DNA of 64,000 nt from Prevotella denticola (GCF_900454835.1 NZ_UGTM01000002.1:868001-932000); one strand, 5' to 3'. Positions 8,885 to 19,150 are shown, counted from the first letter of the stretch. The notes: generated by a model not told the origin, from the sequence alone. Made by a program: numbers and translations.

Positions 8885-11800
8885 CGATGATTAAAACTAA
8901 TCTTACCATTCTTAATAACAAAATCACGATTCTCGCCCATAATAAGAAACTTTATTGTTTTAACACCACAGCGAATGATATCGGGCAATTTCGCATAATC
9001 TTTAACAGATTCTCCCATAGCCTCTTTTGCAACCAGGTGGTTTACCATTCTAATACGTAAGCCGTCATTCTCAAACCCATTTATCTTATATAATAATTTA
9101 CTCAAACTAACATTATCTAAATCATATAATTCCTCCGGGTTTTCCTTATAAAGCAAGATCATATCACCAGTATGCAACTTATAGTCAAGCATAAGCCGAT
9201 TGCCTTTCTTGTCTGTAATAAATTCTGGGATGTCTTCTACCCCTACCTTACGATGACAGGAAATATCATACAGACTATATATCTTAAACTCGCGAGTCTT
9301 GCCATTTGTATAACAGCACATTGCATACAAATCTCCAACAGCTGCATAGAAGTAGCGTTTATATTCCTTCTCTGATTTATAAGCCTGCTCTTTTATCTTC
9401 AAAGCGTTTTTCTGCTTAGTTTTACATCTTATATGCCTTATTCTGTACAGCTTTGTATCAACCTCGCCATTCTTACCCTTCTTTATCATATAGATTCCCT
9501 GCTCACAAGCATCCTTAAAAGAAGTTCCCTCTGGGAATTGCCCCTTCATCAAAGCAAAAAGTTCCTTGTCAACAATGGCTTTCTCAAGGTCATCCCACGA
9601 AGCGAAGCCACTGTCTGCCGTAGACTTCTTATACTTCAGTTCTCTACGTATTACAAATTTAATCGTAGGATCAACCAAAGGATGTCCCTCTTTTAGCAGG
9701 ACTTTTCCATCCTTATCCTTTGCAAACTGCGTTATCGCACCATAATAACTTGCCTTATGAATTTCACCTCGCAAGGCATCTCCTGTCTGCCACCGAGGGT
9801 TATCCATTCCCCCCACAATATGCCCTCTCTTTCTCAACCGACGGCGTACTGGTGTAAGAGCTTGGTTATTTACATGGTGATTAATAATAATGTTATCATT
9901 TATAAACGTACCAATCTCCGAAACATTATGTCCTATCCTACAAGCCTTAACTTCTTTATTAAGCTGATTTTTCAAGCCATCAAGTTCTTGTTTCAGTCCT
10001 GTCCTATCCTCATTTCCCGAGAAAGATAACATCTTATTAACCTCTTCTATCTTAGCAAACAACTCCAGCATACGCTCTCTCTTTGCAGCACCTGGGATTA
10101 TCGTCAGAGTTGTTGCGTCTATAGCATGATGAGAATGTAAACTACGGTCTTTCTTTTCGTCTACACTTTGTATACCAAGTATCTTTCTGAATTTAGCAGT
10201 TACATCTCCTCGTTGCACATCTACATGTGGGAATATACTCTTCAGATATAAAACTGCATGACGAGTTATAACTCGTGTATCCACAAGCTGGCTGTTCTTA
10301 AATTCGTCCGTAACTTCAGTTATTGTAAAACGCTCCAACTTCTTTGTCCAGTATTCCAGTTCCATCTTCCATAGATGCATCTCACGCATACACTGGTCCT
10401 TACGGTCTTTATTCTGAGCTCTTCTTGCCTGCCCTCTCCAGTATTCCACATTGCGATTAAGACGTTCCACCCTGTCTGCCCATCGCTGCAGTCTGGGCTT
10501 GATAGGAGAATACTCTTTACCATCTATAACAACAGACTTGTCATAATTCGGCAGATCTGCAGGAATATGATTCTTCTTTATGAAACGATTGTAATGGGCA
10601 TCACACAAAGTCAGATTCATATCCGAACTGTCAAAGCTGATACTTTCAGGAATGGTATGTTCAACATCAAACGAATTCGGATCAAAAAGATTCGACAGGT
10701 TGATAGTACGTCCTGTATACATGCACTGTCCACCCTGTTCTAACCAGAGTTTGTACTTCTTTATATCCTTATGATAGGTCTTCGCTTCCGTGAAATAATC
10801 CATCTCACGCTGATCTATCACATATCGTGCCTTATCGATATCAACAGTACTTATATTATCACGTTTCGGGTAAAACTCTGCAAGAATCTTCTTTATCTTT
10901 TCATTTTCGTCATGACGGATTCTATTGTAAGTATCCAATGCCCACTTTCTATTAGCATCATTCAATTCACGTGCAGTCTCTACAACAACCCTTGTTTCAT
11001 CCGGAGATATTACCCCATCATCCAAGAGTTGATTTACTCTCTTTCTCAAAGTATTAAGTACCCTCAACACTGTAGGATTCTTTATTGCACCAATATCAGG
11101 ATTACCCAGTCTTAAAGCAGAGCGATCCTTACCTGCAGAAACAGGACGATAAATGGCGATTTGTGACGGATGATATAACTTCTTCCATTGCTCTCCCTTA
11201 ACCATTGGGAATCTCTTTACAAGATACTCCTCAAAGCAATCCCCTAACTTAGGAGATTCTACAAACTTACGCTCGCGACTTTTGAAGAAGTACTGATACT
11301 TATTGCGGACTTTCTGTAAAATATCAGTCTGCTCATCGGCATCCAACAAACTCCACTTCCTTGTACCTATATTACTCTCAATCTGTTTGATAATATCTTT
11401 TTCATCAGACTTATCTAATTGATACTCATAGTTATGATCGGCAAAACGGTATTCTTCTGATGCAGATTTATACTTGGCTATAAGAGCATTAACAATATTA
11501 TTAATCTGTTTTTCATACCCAACCTGTGCTTCCACACGATGATAATCTTCTGTAACAGAAAGAATCTCACCATCAGTTATCTCTACAATCTCTGGAACCT
11601 TAGCAAGTAACACTGCATCAGAGTATTTCAATCCCAATATCAACATCTTATTGATATTACGAATAGCCTTCTGACTCAACATAGCATAACCTTGAGGCAT
11701 TGCCGACCAGATACGGACGAGTTCTTCTGCTTTCTTCTTCTCCCACTTTAAATTATCTTGTGCAAAAGACAATACCGCTTCTGGTTCCTCTGCATCATAA

Positions 11801-13149
11801 CAGAAGTGCCATATATCTTCAATAGAATATGAAACTCTATGGAACGAAGCGTTATTCTTACCATGCGCCTGTCTCTGTTTTTGCCCATCAACACGGAAAG
11901 ACTCCCAATCCTCTCCCAGAATCTTTCTGAACCGGGCTGTTATAGGACAGCCGGCAACACTCGTACTGTCTTTATAGTTGATAGTCTTATCATTATAAGA
12001 GAAATGAACACCCAGACGCTTCTCAAGATATTTCCGAATATCCGCGAACTTGAATTCTGCCCTGACAAATGCTAAAAAGCAGTCATTATAAAGTTCGAAC
12101 CGTAATTTCATCGGGAGTTGTTCTGCTTGTTCCTCTTCAGACATTCTGACCTTGATATTATTAATCAGTGTCCAAGCACGGAACTTCTCAAACAATGGAT
12201 GCCCAATGGCACAACGTGGCTTTGTACGTTCAAGTGTACATTTACCCACATTGCCACGTTGCGAACGTAATGGACGTTTATAAAAGATTGTACCAATATT
12301 TTTCTTCTCACTAACAAGGCGTTCATACAACTCATTTTCTACAGACAAGCCTTGCTGGAACTTAAAAATGGTTTCTATTTCTCGCTGAAATTGTGAACGT
12401 ATTGCTCGATAATCATTATTGTTCCGTACTCTCACACCTTCGTCTTCCAACTGAGCAAAAGCAACACCAACTGTCAACAGGTTATTCTCCTTCATATAGG
12501 TAGACAGCCCCTTTGACAGTTTCTCCTCAGAGGCCTTCATTTCTCCGGCGACATCTGTAGCTTCATCTGTAAGTGATTGCTTGCTATTAGTTTCCTGCTG
12601 TGACAGAGTTTCTCCCTTACTACTCTTAAACCCACGATGCTGAGCAATATGATACAAAGCACGCCCCAGTTTGTAACGTTCAATAGGCTGATCGAAATCA
12701 AACTGACGAGTAACAAGTTCTCGGCGCAACTGATATGGGCTGGAATAGTCAGGTATGCCATCCCTATCAAAATCCAGCATTATCCAGGCATTGAAGTCCT
12801 TATCATCTATAGGATACTCTCTGAAGAGTCCTCTCTGTTTATCATAAGTGCGCCATCTCATTAAAGATTCAGGAGACATCGGACAAAACCCGTACTTAAT
12901 AAGTAAATCCAAGGTTGCCCACAACTTACGACGTCTTGCTTCATTCAATCCACGGCTTCTGCTATGCGCAGAACGCTGTGCTGCTAATGAATATTCACGT
13001 CCGTTACTTTCCTTATTAACGCTACTTCTGAAAATATCAGAAGAAAAGAACTCTAACTGCCCTTTCAAGTCATCTGAGAGGTCCAAATTTCTTACCGAGG
13101 AGCCAATAGAATTAGTACCAAGGTCTAAGCCTAAAACTTTTTGTGTCAT
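8881..13149 (-). CDS. cas9: CRISPR-associated endonuclease Cas9 (type II-C)
   Basis: RNA-guided DNA endonuclease, 1422 residues, in the large Bacteroidota II-C size class. RuvC-I is at the N-terminus (LGLDLGTNSIGSS, Asp9). An Arg-rich bridge helix spans about 59-78 (RSAHSRSRGLNEARRRK). RuvC-II contains Glu724 (VVVETARELN). The HNH domain is about 806-870 with FDVEHTIPES (His831) and HYNRF (Asn854, at the same spacing as in SpCas9). RuvC-III is HSHHAIDAT (His1007/His1008, Asp1011). All catalytic residues are therefore present and the protein should cut both strands. A possible promoter lies at 13373-13404. A transcript from it would have a leader of about 215 nt crossing the tracrRNA gene in antisense. 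The start at 13149 follows directly from the N-terminal RuvC motif. Confidence 0.98.
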   Translation of the reverse strand: MTQKVLGLDLGTNSIGSSVRNLDLSDDLKGQLEFFSSDIFRSSVNKESNGREYSLAAQRSAHSRSRGLNEARRRKLWATLDLLIKYGFCPMSPESLMRWRTYDKQRGLFREYPIDDKDFNAWIMLDFDRDGIPDYSSPYQLRRELVTRQFDFDQPIERYKLGRALYHIAQHRGFKSSKGETLSQQETNSKQSLTDEATDVAGEMKASEEKLSKGLSTYMKENNLLTVGVAFAQLEDEGVRVRNNNDYRAIRSQFQREIETIFKFQQGLSVENELYERLVSEKKNIGTIFYKRPLRSQRGNVGKCTLERTKPRCAIGHPLFEKFRAWTLINNIKVRMSEEEQAEQLPMKLRFELYNDCFLAFVRAEFKFADIRKYLEKRLGVHFSYNDKTINYKDSTSVAGCPITARFRKILGEDWESFRVDGQKQRQAHGKNNASFHRVSYSIEDIWHFCYDAEEPEAVLSFAQDNLKWEKKKAEELVRIWSAMPQGYAMLSQKAIRNINKMLILGLKYSDAVLLAKVPEIVEITDGEILSVTEDYHRVEAQVGYEKQINNIVNALIAKYKSASEEYRFADHNYEYQLDKSDEKDIIKQIESNIGTRKWSLLDADEQTDILQKVRNKYQYFFKSRERKFVESPKLGDCFEEYLVKRFPMVKGEQWKKLYHPSQIAIYRPVSAGKDRSALRLGNPDIGAIKNPTVLRVLNTLRKRVNQLLDDGVISPDETRVVVETARELNDANRKWALDTYNRIRHDENEKIKKILAEFYPKRDNISTVDIDKARYVIDQREMDYFTEAKTYHKDIKKYKLWLEQGGQCMYTGRTINLSNLFDPNSFDVEHTIPESISFDSSDMNLTLCDAHYNRFIKKNHIPADLPNYDKSVVIDGKEYSPIKPRLQRWADRVERLNRNVEYWRGQARRAQNKDRKDQCMREMHLWKMELEYWTKKLERFTITEVTDEFKNSQLVDTRVITRHAVLYLKSIFPHVDVQRGDVTAKFRKILGIQSVDEKKDRSLHSHHAIDATTLTIIPGAAKRERMLELFAKIEEVNKMLSFSGNEDRTGLKQELDGLKNQLNKEVKACRIGHNVSEIGTFINDNIIINHHVNNQALTPVRRRLRKRGHIVGGMDNPRWQTGDALRGEIHKASYYGAITQFAKDKDGKVLLKEGHPLVDPTIKFVIRRELKYKKSTADSGFASWDDLEKAIVDKELFALMKGQFPEGTSFKDACEQGIYMIKKGKNGEVDTKLYRIRHIRCKTKQKNALKIKEQAYKSEKEYKRYFYAAVGDLYAMCCYTNGKTREFKIYSLYDISCHRKVGVEDIPEFITDKKGNRLMLDYKLHTGDMILLYKENPEELYDLDNVSLSKLLYKINGFENDGLRIRMVNHLVAKEAMGESVKDYAKLPDIIRCGVKTIKFLIMGENRDFVIKNGKISFNHR

Positions 13150-13165
13150 ATTTTTATGGTTTTGC

Positions 13166-13195
13166 TTGTATATTCAAAAAATAGTTGTAAATTTG
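13166..13195 (+). promoter_or_regulatory. Promoter of tracrRNA
   Basis: TTG (13166-13168), a 19-nt spacer and TAAATTTG (13188-13195) match the Bacteroidota consensus exactly and place the start at about 13201-13203, where the anti-repeat begins. Confidence 0.8.
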
Positions 13196-13200
13196 CAACC

Positions 13201-13283
13201 AGATACACTGTGAAGACTTTTCACAACAAGGCTATAAGCCGAAGATTTTCTTGTCCCTGCGGTCAACCGTAGGGGCTTTTTTT
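13201..13283 (+). ncRNA. tracrRNA
   Basis: The trans-activating RNA pairs with the crRNA repeat and loads Cas9. The anti-repeat spans 13201-13227. AGATACAC pairs with repeat positions 21-28, TGAAG with 12-16 and TTCACAAC with 1-8, the helices being separated by small internal loops. Next comes a short nexus-like hairpin (GGCT-ATA-AGCC, 13230-13240) and a terminator hairpin (CCCTGCGG / CCGTAGGG) ending in seven T (13277-13283). It is read divergently from cas9, whose start codon is about 50 bp away. Exact ends need RNA data. Confidence 0.9.
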
Positions 13284-13372
13284 ATGTTGTTTTGCACGTT
13301 TTACATTCATCGCACAGACTTCATTTAGGTTCTTAGTTTACAGATAATATAAGCTTTCAGATTAATATAGTG

Positions 13373-13404
13373 CAAACTTAAATATTTTTCCATATATTTC
13401 CAAA
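13373..13404 (-). promoter_or_regulatory. Candidate promoter of the cas9-cas1-cas2 operon
   Basis: On the minus strand, TTTG (13404-13401), 20 nt and TAAGTTTG (13380-13373) fit the Bacteroidota consensus. Start near 13366 would give a 5' leader of about 215 nt that is antisense to the whole tracrRNA. I saw no good consensus closer to cas9. Confidence 0.5.
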
Positions 13405-13814
13405 TTACAAGAGGAAAATATCAGTTTCAGTCCAACGGGTAACAAGACGATGGCAACTATTCGATTCAACTACCAACCCTGATAATTCACCAATAGGATT
13501 ACAAGGGACAACACGAATCCCACTTTACATTCTCCTTCGATAGTGGAACCATAACCGGTAGTCAAAGCTTGAAAAGGCTGCCTGATGAAGGCTTGACAAG
13601 TTGTTTTTCCATCTCTCGCTTATCGATTCGTTCATACTGCTGGTAAGTTCCGGTATGCCCTGCCGTTATGGTGCAGGTATTGGTAAGTTTCAGCGTTCAA
13701 AAGTACACGGAAAGTGTGTACAAATGCACGTCCGTCCCTTTACGAAATTAGGCCGCAACCCCTGTCTTACCAAGGAGTTACAGCCTATTTTTTTGTGTTT
13801 CAGCTTATTGCTCT
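13405..13814. other. Intergenic region, no gene seen
   Basis: No convincing coding sequence on either strand and no tRNA-like or CRISPR-like structure noticed. It separates the presumed cas promoter from the end of ppdK. Confidence 0.5.
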
Positions 13815-16535
13815 TTACTCTTCCACTGCTGCCTGCGCAGCTGCAAGCCTTGCAATCGGCACACGGAATGGAGAACAGCTGACGTAATCAAGACCTACGC
13901 GATGGCAGAACTTGACCGAGGTCGGCTCACCGCCATGCTCGCCGCAGATTCCACACTTGAGGTTCTTGCGGGTCTTACGTCCTTTCTCTACCGCCATTTT
14001 GATCAGCTGACCGACACCTTTCTGGTCAAGGACCTGGAACGGGTCGACATCAAGGATCTTCTTTTCAAGATAGCTTGGCAGGAAGCTGGCGATGTCGTCA
14101 CGGCTGTAACCGAACGTCATCTGCGTCAGGTCATTGGTACCGAAGCTGAAGTATTCCGCCTTCTCTGCAATGACATCAGCTGTCAGGGCTGCACGTGGGA
14201 TCTCAATCATCGTACCCACCTTGAACGGAACTTCCACTCCTTCCTTTTTGAAAAGTTTGCTTGCGGTCTTGCGGATGATGTGCTCCTGGACATCAAGCTC
14301 GTTGACAATGCCTACCAGCGGGACCATGATTTCCGGTTTAGGATCAAATCCCTCTTTCTTCAACTGGATAGCAGCACCAAGGATTGCCTTTGTCTGCATG
14401 GCGGTAATCTCCGGGAAGGTATTTCCAAGACGGCAGCCACGGAGTCCCAGCATTGGGTTATGTTCGGAAAGCGAGCTTACCCGCTCCTGGATAAACTGAA
14501 CACTTACACCCATTTCCTCTGCCATGGTTTCCTGGCCCTTCAGGTCGTGAGGAACAAACTCGTGCAAAGGCGGGTCAAGCAGGCGGATATTCACCGGCAT
14601 GCCGTCCATACACTTCAGAATACCATAGAAATCCTGTTTCTGATAAGGCAGGAGCTTGTCAAGTGCTTTCTCACGGTCTTCGGTACTGTCAGCAAGAATC
14701 ATCTCGCGCATGGCCTTGATTTTCTCATTCTCGAAGAACATATGCTCCGTACGACAGAGGCCGATACCTACAGCACCGAAGTTGCTTGCCACCTCAGCAT
14801 CGTGTGGCGTATCAGCATTGGTACGGACAACCAGCTTCGTATATTTCTTGCAGAGATTCATCAGCTCGGCGAAATCACCAGTCACCTCGGCAGGACGGGT
14901 CTTGACCTCACCGGCATAGACTTCACCTGTAGAACCGTTCAGCGAAATATAATCGCCCTCACGGATTACAGTTCCGTCGATTTCTACGGTGCGTGCCTTA
15001 TAGTCTACCATGATAGCTCCTGCACCGCTGACGCAACACTTGCCCATGCCACGCGCAACCACTGCAGCGTGCGAAGTCATACCGCCACGTGCAGTCAGGA
15101 TACCCTCTGCAGCAGACATACCTGCAAGATCCTCCGGAGAAGTCTCGATACGTACCATGATGACCTGATGTCCATCCTCATGCCACTTTGTCGCATCATC
15201 GGCAAAGAACACGACCTGGCCGCAGGCTGCACCCGGGGAAGCCGGCAGACCGCGCGTCAGGACATGGACCTGTGTCAGTGCCTCCTTGTCGAATACAGGA
15301 TGAAGAAGTTCGTCGAGCTTGTTCGGCTCGCAACGTAGGAGAGCCGTCTTCTCGTCGATCTCCCCTTCGTGAAGCAGGTCCATGGCAATCTTTACCATTG
15401 CCGTACCCGTACGCTTTCCGTTGCGTGTCTGGAGGAACCACAGCTTGCCTTCCTGTACCGTAAACTCCATATCCTGCATGTCATGGTAGTGTTTCTCCAG
15501 CTTGTCCTGAAGAGCATACAGCTGGGCGTACAGTTCAGGCATGGCCTCTTCCATCGAGGGATATTTCGTACTGCGCGTCTCTTCGTCTATATTCTGCTGT
15601 GCAGCCCAGCGGAGAGAGCCTTCCTTGGTAATCTGCTGCGGTGTACGGATGCCGGCAACGACATCCTCGCCCTGTGCATTGATAAGATACTCTCCGTTGA
15701 AACGGTTTTCGCCGGTTGCCGCATCGCGTGAGAAGCAGACACCTGTCGCCGAGGTGTCTCCCATGTTGCCGAATACCATGGCCATGACAGTAACGGCTGT
15801 ACCCCACTCCTGCGGGATGCCTTCCATCTTGCGGTAGAGAATGGCACGTTCATTCATCCAGGAGTCGAACACGGCACAGACCGCCCCCCAGAGCTGCTCC
15901 ATCGGGTCGGTCGGGAAATCCTTTCCGGTCTGCTCCTTGATTGCCTGTTTGAAGAGAACAACCAGCTGCTTCAGCTCGTCAACGGTCATTTCATTGTCGA
16001 GTTTGATGCCACGCTGTGCCTTGACCTTCTGTATAATAGCCTCAAACGGATCAATGTCTTCCTTGTTTACCGGCTTCATGCCCAGCACCACATCACCGTA
16101 CATCTGTACAAAGCGGCGATAACTGTCAAAAGCGAAACGCTCATTACCGGTCTTCTTGGCCAGTCCCTCGACGACACTGTCGTTCAGACCAAGGTTAAGA
16201 ATGGTATCCATCATTCCCGGCATGGAGGCACGCGCGCCCGAACGCACACTCACGAGGAGAGGGTTGGCCGGATCACCGAACTTTGAGTTCATCAAAGTCT
16301 CGATATGTTTTACGCTCTTCTCCACATCCGCTTTCAGCAGGCCTACTACAGTCTCTTTACCCTTCTCAAAATACTCGTTACATACATCGGTCGTAATTGT
16401 AAAACCCGGAGGAACAGGCACACCGATAAGATTCATCTCTGCCAGATTGGCACCCTTGCCACCAAGGAGATTTCTCATGTCAGCCTTACCCTCTGCCTTA
16501 CCGTTACCGAAGGTATAAACTCTTTTTTCGCTCAT
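13815..16535 (-). CDS. ppdK: Pyruvate, phosphate dikinase
   Basis: Interconverts pyruvate + ATP + Pi with PEP + AMP + PPi in central carbon metabolism; cytoplasmic. The product is 906 residues. The N-terminal ATP-grasp nucleotide-binding domain includes LLGGKGANLAEM and SVRSGARASMPGMMDT. The central swivelling phosphohistidine domain contains TARGGMTSHAAVVARG (His489). The C-terminal PEP-binding barrel ends with CGICGEHGGEP (Cys864) and a typical SPFRVPIARLAAAQ tail. The ATG at 16535 is preceded by a consensus promoter. PPi made elsewhere could connect this enzyme and the Na+/H+-PPase (hppA) in one PPi economy, though that is only inference. A long open frame on the opposite strand is a shadow. 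Confidence 0.97.
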   Translation of the reverse strand: MSEKRVYTFGNGKAEGKADMRNLLGGKGANLAEMNLIGVPVPPGFTITTDVCNEYFEKGKETVVGLLKADVEKSVKHIETLMNSKFGDPANPLLVSVRSGARASMPGMMDTILNLGLNDSVVEGLAKKTGNERFAFDSYRRFVQMYGDVVLGMKPVNKEDIDPFEAIIQKVKAQRGIKLDNEMTVDELKQLVVLFKQAIKEQTGKDFPTDPMEQLWGAVCAVFDSWMNERAILYRKMEGIPQEWGTAVTVMAMVFGNMGDTSATGVCFSRDAATGENRFNGEYLINAQGEDVVAGIRTPQQITKEGSLRWAAQQNIDEETRSTKYPSMEEAMPELYAQLYALQDKLEKHYHDMQDMEFTVQEGKLWFLQTRNGKRTGTAMVKIAMDLLHEGEIDEKTALLRCEPNKLDELLHPVFDKEALTQVHVLTRGLPASPGAACGQVVFFADDATKWHEDGHQVIMVRIETSPEDLAGMSAAEGILTARGGMTSHAAVVARGMGKCCVSGAGAIMVDYKARTVEIDGTVIREGDYISLNGSTGEVYAGEVKTRPAEVTGDFAELMNLCKKYTKLVVRTNADTPHDAEVASNFGAVGIGLCRTEHMFFENEKIKAMREMILADSTEDREKALDKLLPYQKQDFYGILKCMDGMPVNIRLLDPPLHEFVPHDLKGQETMAEEMGVSVQFIQERVSSLSEHNPMLGLRGCRLGNTFPEITAMQTKAILGAAIQLKKEGFDPKPEIMVPLVGIVNELDVQEHIIRKTASKLFKKEGVEVPFKVGTMIEIPRAALTADVIAEKAEYFSFGTNDLTQMTFGYSRDDIASFLPSYLEKKILDVDPFQVLDQKGVGQLIKMAVEKGRKTRKNLKCGICGEHGGEPTSVKFCHRVGLDYVSCSPFRVPIARLAAAQAAVEE

Positions 16536-16577
16536 AATTAAAAATGATAATGAATTTTAGTTATTTATCTTTAAGTG

Positions 16578-16609
16578 CAAATATACCAAAAAACAGGTAA
16601 AGCAACAAA
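16578..16609 (-). promoter_or_regulatory. Promoter of ppdK
   Basis: Minus-strand TTTG (16609-16606), 20 nt, TATATTTG (16585-16578); start near 16571, about 36 nt before the ATG. Confidence 0.75.
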
Positions 16610-16712
16610 CTTTTCAAAGAAAATTGCTATCTTCACCTTACATTTTTATGCTGTTAGCGGACACAGGACCGATTAGGAACTACCAATCAGGGTACAAATG
16701 GAAAAAAAGCAG

Positions 16713-16720
16713 TACCTTTG
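16713..16720 (+). promoter_or_regulatory. -7 box of the rlmD-type gene
   Basis: TACCTTTG matches the TAnnTTTG consensus 22 nt before the ATG at 16742. No clear TTG was found at the right distance. An upstream TTG start codon (16718) would lie inside this box, which argues for the ATG at 16742. Confidence 0.55.
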
Positions 16721-16741
16721 TCCCGAAATACAAAACAGATT

Positions 16742-18178
16742 ATGAGCAGAAAAAGAAAGCCGTTACCCATTCTTGAAAACGTCACGATAGAAGCTGTGGC
16801 AGCCGAAGGGAAGTGCATTGCCCATGTTGATGACAAGGTCGTCTTCGTTCCCTTTGTCGTTCCGGGGGATGTCGTAGACCTGCAGGTGCGCAGGAAGAAA
16901 CGCACTTACTGTGAAGCTACGGTCGTCCGTTTCATCAGCAGGAGCACGGTACGCGAAGAACCGATGTGTGCGCATTTCGGCATCTGCGGCGGATGCAAAT
17001 GGCAGAACCTGCCTTACGCCGAACAGCTGAAGGCGAAGCAGCAACAGGTCTACGACCAGCTGAGCCGCATCGGCAAGGTAGAGCTGCCGGAGTTCAGGCC
17101 TATCATGGGATCGGTACACACGAAAGAATACCGCAACAAACTGGAGTTCGGATGCGCCAGCAAACGCTGGTACACAGCAGAGGAATTACAGGCTCTGCCG
17201 GAGGATGCCGGACTGTCAGAGGGGGCCATCGGCTTCCATATCACAGGAGCTTTCGACAAGGTCTACCCTATCGAGAAATGCTGGCTGATGGACGATCTCT
17301 GCAACCAGATCCGTAACGACATCCGTGATTACGCTCTCGGGACAGGCATGAAATTCTATGACATCAGGGCACAGCATGGTCTGCTGCGCGACATCATGGT
17401 GCGCAACTCCAACACAGGTGAATGGATGGTACTCATTCAGTTCCATTATGACGAGGAGGAAGACGATGCGCGGGCAAAAGCTCTGATGCAGCACGTCGCC
17501 GACCGTTTTCCGCAGATCACCTCACTTTTCTATGTGGACAACCAGAAGGGGAACGACACTTTCAACGACCTCGACCTCATTGTCTTCAAAGGCAACGACC
17601 ACATATTCGAGACGATGGAAGACCTGAAGTTCAAGGTAGGCCCGAAGAGCTTTTACCAGACGAACACCGAACAGGCATACCATCTCTATTCCGTAGCCCG
17701 CGCGTTTGCCGCCCTCACAGGCAACGAACTCGTCTACGACCTCTATACCGGTACAGGAACCATTGCCAACTTCATCGCCAGGAATGCCCGGAAAGTCATC
17801 GGTATAGAGTATGTCCCGGAAGCCATAGAAGATGCGAAGGTCAATGCCGAAATCAACAAGATTGACAACACGCTTTTCTATGCAGGCGACATGAAAGACA
17901 TCCTGACAGAAGACTTCATCTGCCGGCACGGCCATCCGGATGTCATTATCACCGATCCGCCACGCGCCGGCATGCACCAGGATGTCATCAGCGTTATTCT
18001 CGGTGCAAGTCCGAAACGCATCGTTTACGTCAGCTGCAACCCTGCCACACAGGCACGCGACCTGGCCTTGCTCGATGCCGACTATAGGGTCGCCGCCGTC
18101 CAGCCGGTAGATATGTTCCCGCATACGCCGCACGTGGAGAATGTCGTCCTTCTTGAAAAGAGGGAAGCAGTGTCATAA
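16742..18178 (+). CDS. rlmD: 23S rRNA (uracil-C5)-methyltransferase, RlmD/TrmA family
   Basis: SAM-dependent uracil-5 methyltransferase acting on RNA, 478 residues. It has an N-terminal TRAM domain (about 1-65) and an iron-sulfur motif with Cys76, Cys82, Cys85 (MCAHFGICGGCKWQ) and a distal Cys near 180. The C-terminal Rossmann methyltransferase contains DLYTGTGTIANF, the TDPPRAGMH motif, the catalytic nucleophile Cys432 (YVSCNPATQARDL) and the Glu of HVENVVLL (466). The family includes RlmD, RlmC and TrmA, and position specificity cannot be read from sequence, so the symbol is the usual annotation for this family. It is a single gene with its own -7 box. Confidence 0.85.
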   Translation: MSRKRKPLPILENVTIEAVAAEGKCIAHVDDKVVFVPFVVPGDVVDLQVRRKKRTYCEATVVRFISRSTVREEPMCAHFGICGGCKWQNLPYAEQLKAKQQQVYDQLSRIGKVELPEFRPIMGSVHTKEYRNKLEFGCASKRWYTAEELQALPEDAGLSEGAIGFHITGAFDKVYPIEKCWLMDDLCNQIRNDIRDYALGTGMKFYDIRAQHGLLRDIMVRNSNTGEWMVLIQFHYDEEEDDARAKALMQHVADRFPQITSLFYVDNQKGNDTFNDLDLIVFKGNDHIFETMEDLKFKVGPKSFYQTNTEQAYHLYSVARAFAALTGNELVYDLYTGTGTIANFIARNARKVIGIEYVPEAIEDAKVNAEINKIDNTLFYAGDMKDILTEDFICRHGHPDVIITDPPRAGMHQDVISVILGASPKRIVYVSCNPATQARDLALLDADYRVAAVQPVDMFPHTPHVENVVLLEKREAVS

Positions 18179-19012
18179 GCTGTCCCGGAAGACCTGTCCC
18201 CAAAGAACGATGTCCCGGAATATCCGCCTACCCTTCCACGCAGGGTCTCCGGCACCGGCTGCCCGCATGGCAGGGCTTGCCGGCTTTCACCAGTCGCAAT
18301 GCGACAGGCAGAGCATCTACAACCACCACATTGTCGGAAAATTGGCGACACGTTGCCAGAAGTTGGAACCAGTAGATAATTAATGACAAGTTTTCATTTA
18401 CACACTGCACACTGATTCTTTGCTGTCAGTGTGCCGAGGGTAAGCACCAATGGTGCTGAGGGTGTACACCCATGGTGTCAAGGCTCAGTACGGATCACGT
18501 TAAGCATGGTAATAATCGGATAGAAGCAGTTTGTTATCCTTGAAAATAAGCTTTCTGAATAAACATCATACTCTCCCCCAATAAAGAGTCCGCCGCAGAA
18601 GAATATACTTCAGGATAAAACACAGTCTGGCATTCATCCACGGCAGATGTGCCTGTGACTAGTCTGCTGTGAAATTATTTTCCTATCACTGCCGTCACTC
18701 TATAAATACATATAACATACTAATAAACAATGTATTAGTGACGAATGTTAAAGGTGACAGCAAATGAGAAATAAACTTTTGCAGTAAACAGTCGGTATTT
18801 CTGTCCTCATTGTCAGCATCCTGGCCACTCTAAACTTTAGATTTTATTTATAAGTAGAATGAGTCTACCCCCACCTACTGTCCCCAAAAATTGGGGACAT
18901 ACTGCCAGAGAAATTGGCAATACATCGACAAAAAACTGACAGGTGCAATTTCTCAATGAAGGTAATTGTAAGATTGAATGAAGTGGGATTACAGGTATTT
19001 ATCCCGGGTTCA
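18179..19012. other. Long intergenic region with short hairpins
   Basis: No gene recognised over more than 800 bp. There is a perfect 9-bp stem with an AAA loop (TGTCCCCAA/TTGGGGACA, 18879-18899). A pair of short CACC/GGTG palindromes lies at about 18434-18474, and an ACTAATA/TATTAGT inverted repeat near 18719-18740. None has a terminator T-run. It may be decayed or hold intergenic repeats. Confidence 0.45.
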
Positions 19013-19044
19013 TTTGGACATATGACAAGAAAGTATTACCTTTG
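19013..19044 (+). promoter_or_regulatory. Promoter of the thiamine uptake operon
   Basis: TTTG (19013-19016), 20 nt, TACCTTTG (19037-19044), a consensus Bacteroidota promoter whose start near 19051 lies just ahead of the TPP riboswitch. Confidence 0.8.
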
Positions 19045-19067
19045 CACCGGTTTCCAGAATGGAAGCT

Positions 19068-19150
19068 AAGGGGTGCTTGCCTGTTTGGGCTTGCTGAGAT
19101 TATACCCATTGACCTGAAACGGATAATGCCGTCGTAGGGAGACTCCCCTT
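19068..19150 (+). promoter_or_regulatory. TPP riboswitch (THI element)
   Basis: Binds thiamine pyrophosphate and represses the downstream operon. The hallmark blocks are present in order: GGGGTGC (19070-19076), GCTGAGA (19093-19099), ACCCATTGACCTGA (about 19104-19117), GGATAATGCC (19121-19130) and GTCGTAGGGA, with helix P1 closed by AAGGGG/CCCCTT. It sits 28 nt before the TonB receptor start, consistent with translational or leader control. Confidence 0.95.

Noticed and set aside
7626..13149. Type II-A or II-B CRISPR assignment
   Set aside because: No csn2 or cas4 gene beside cas9-cas1-cas2, so II-C is the supported subtype.
13902..15338. 478-codon plus-strand open frame opposite ppdK
   Set aside because: No domain, lies wholly within a confirmed PPDK gene.
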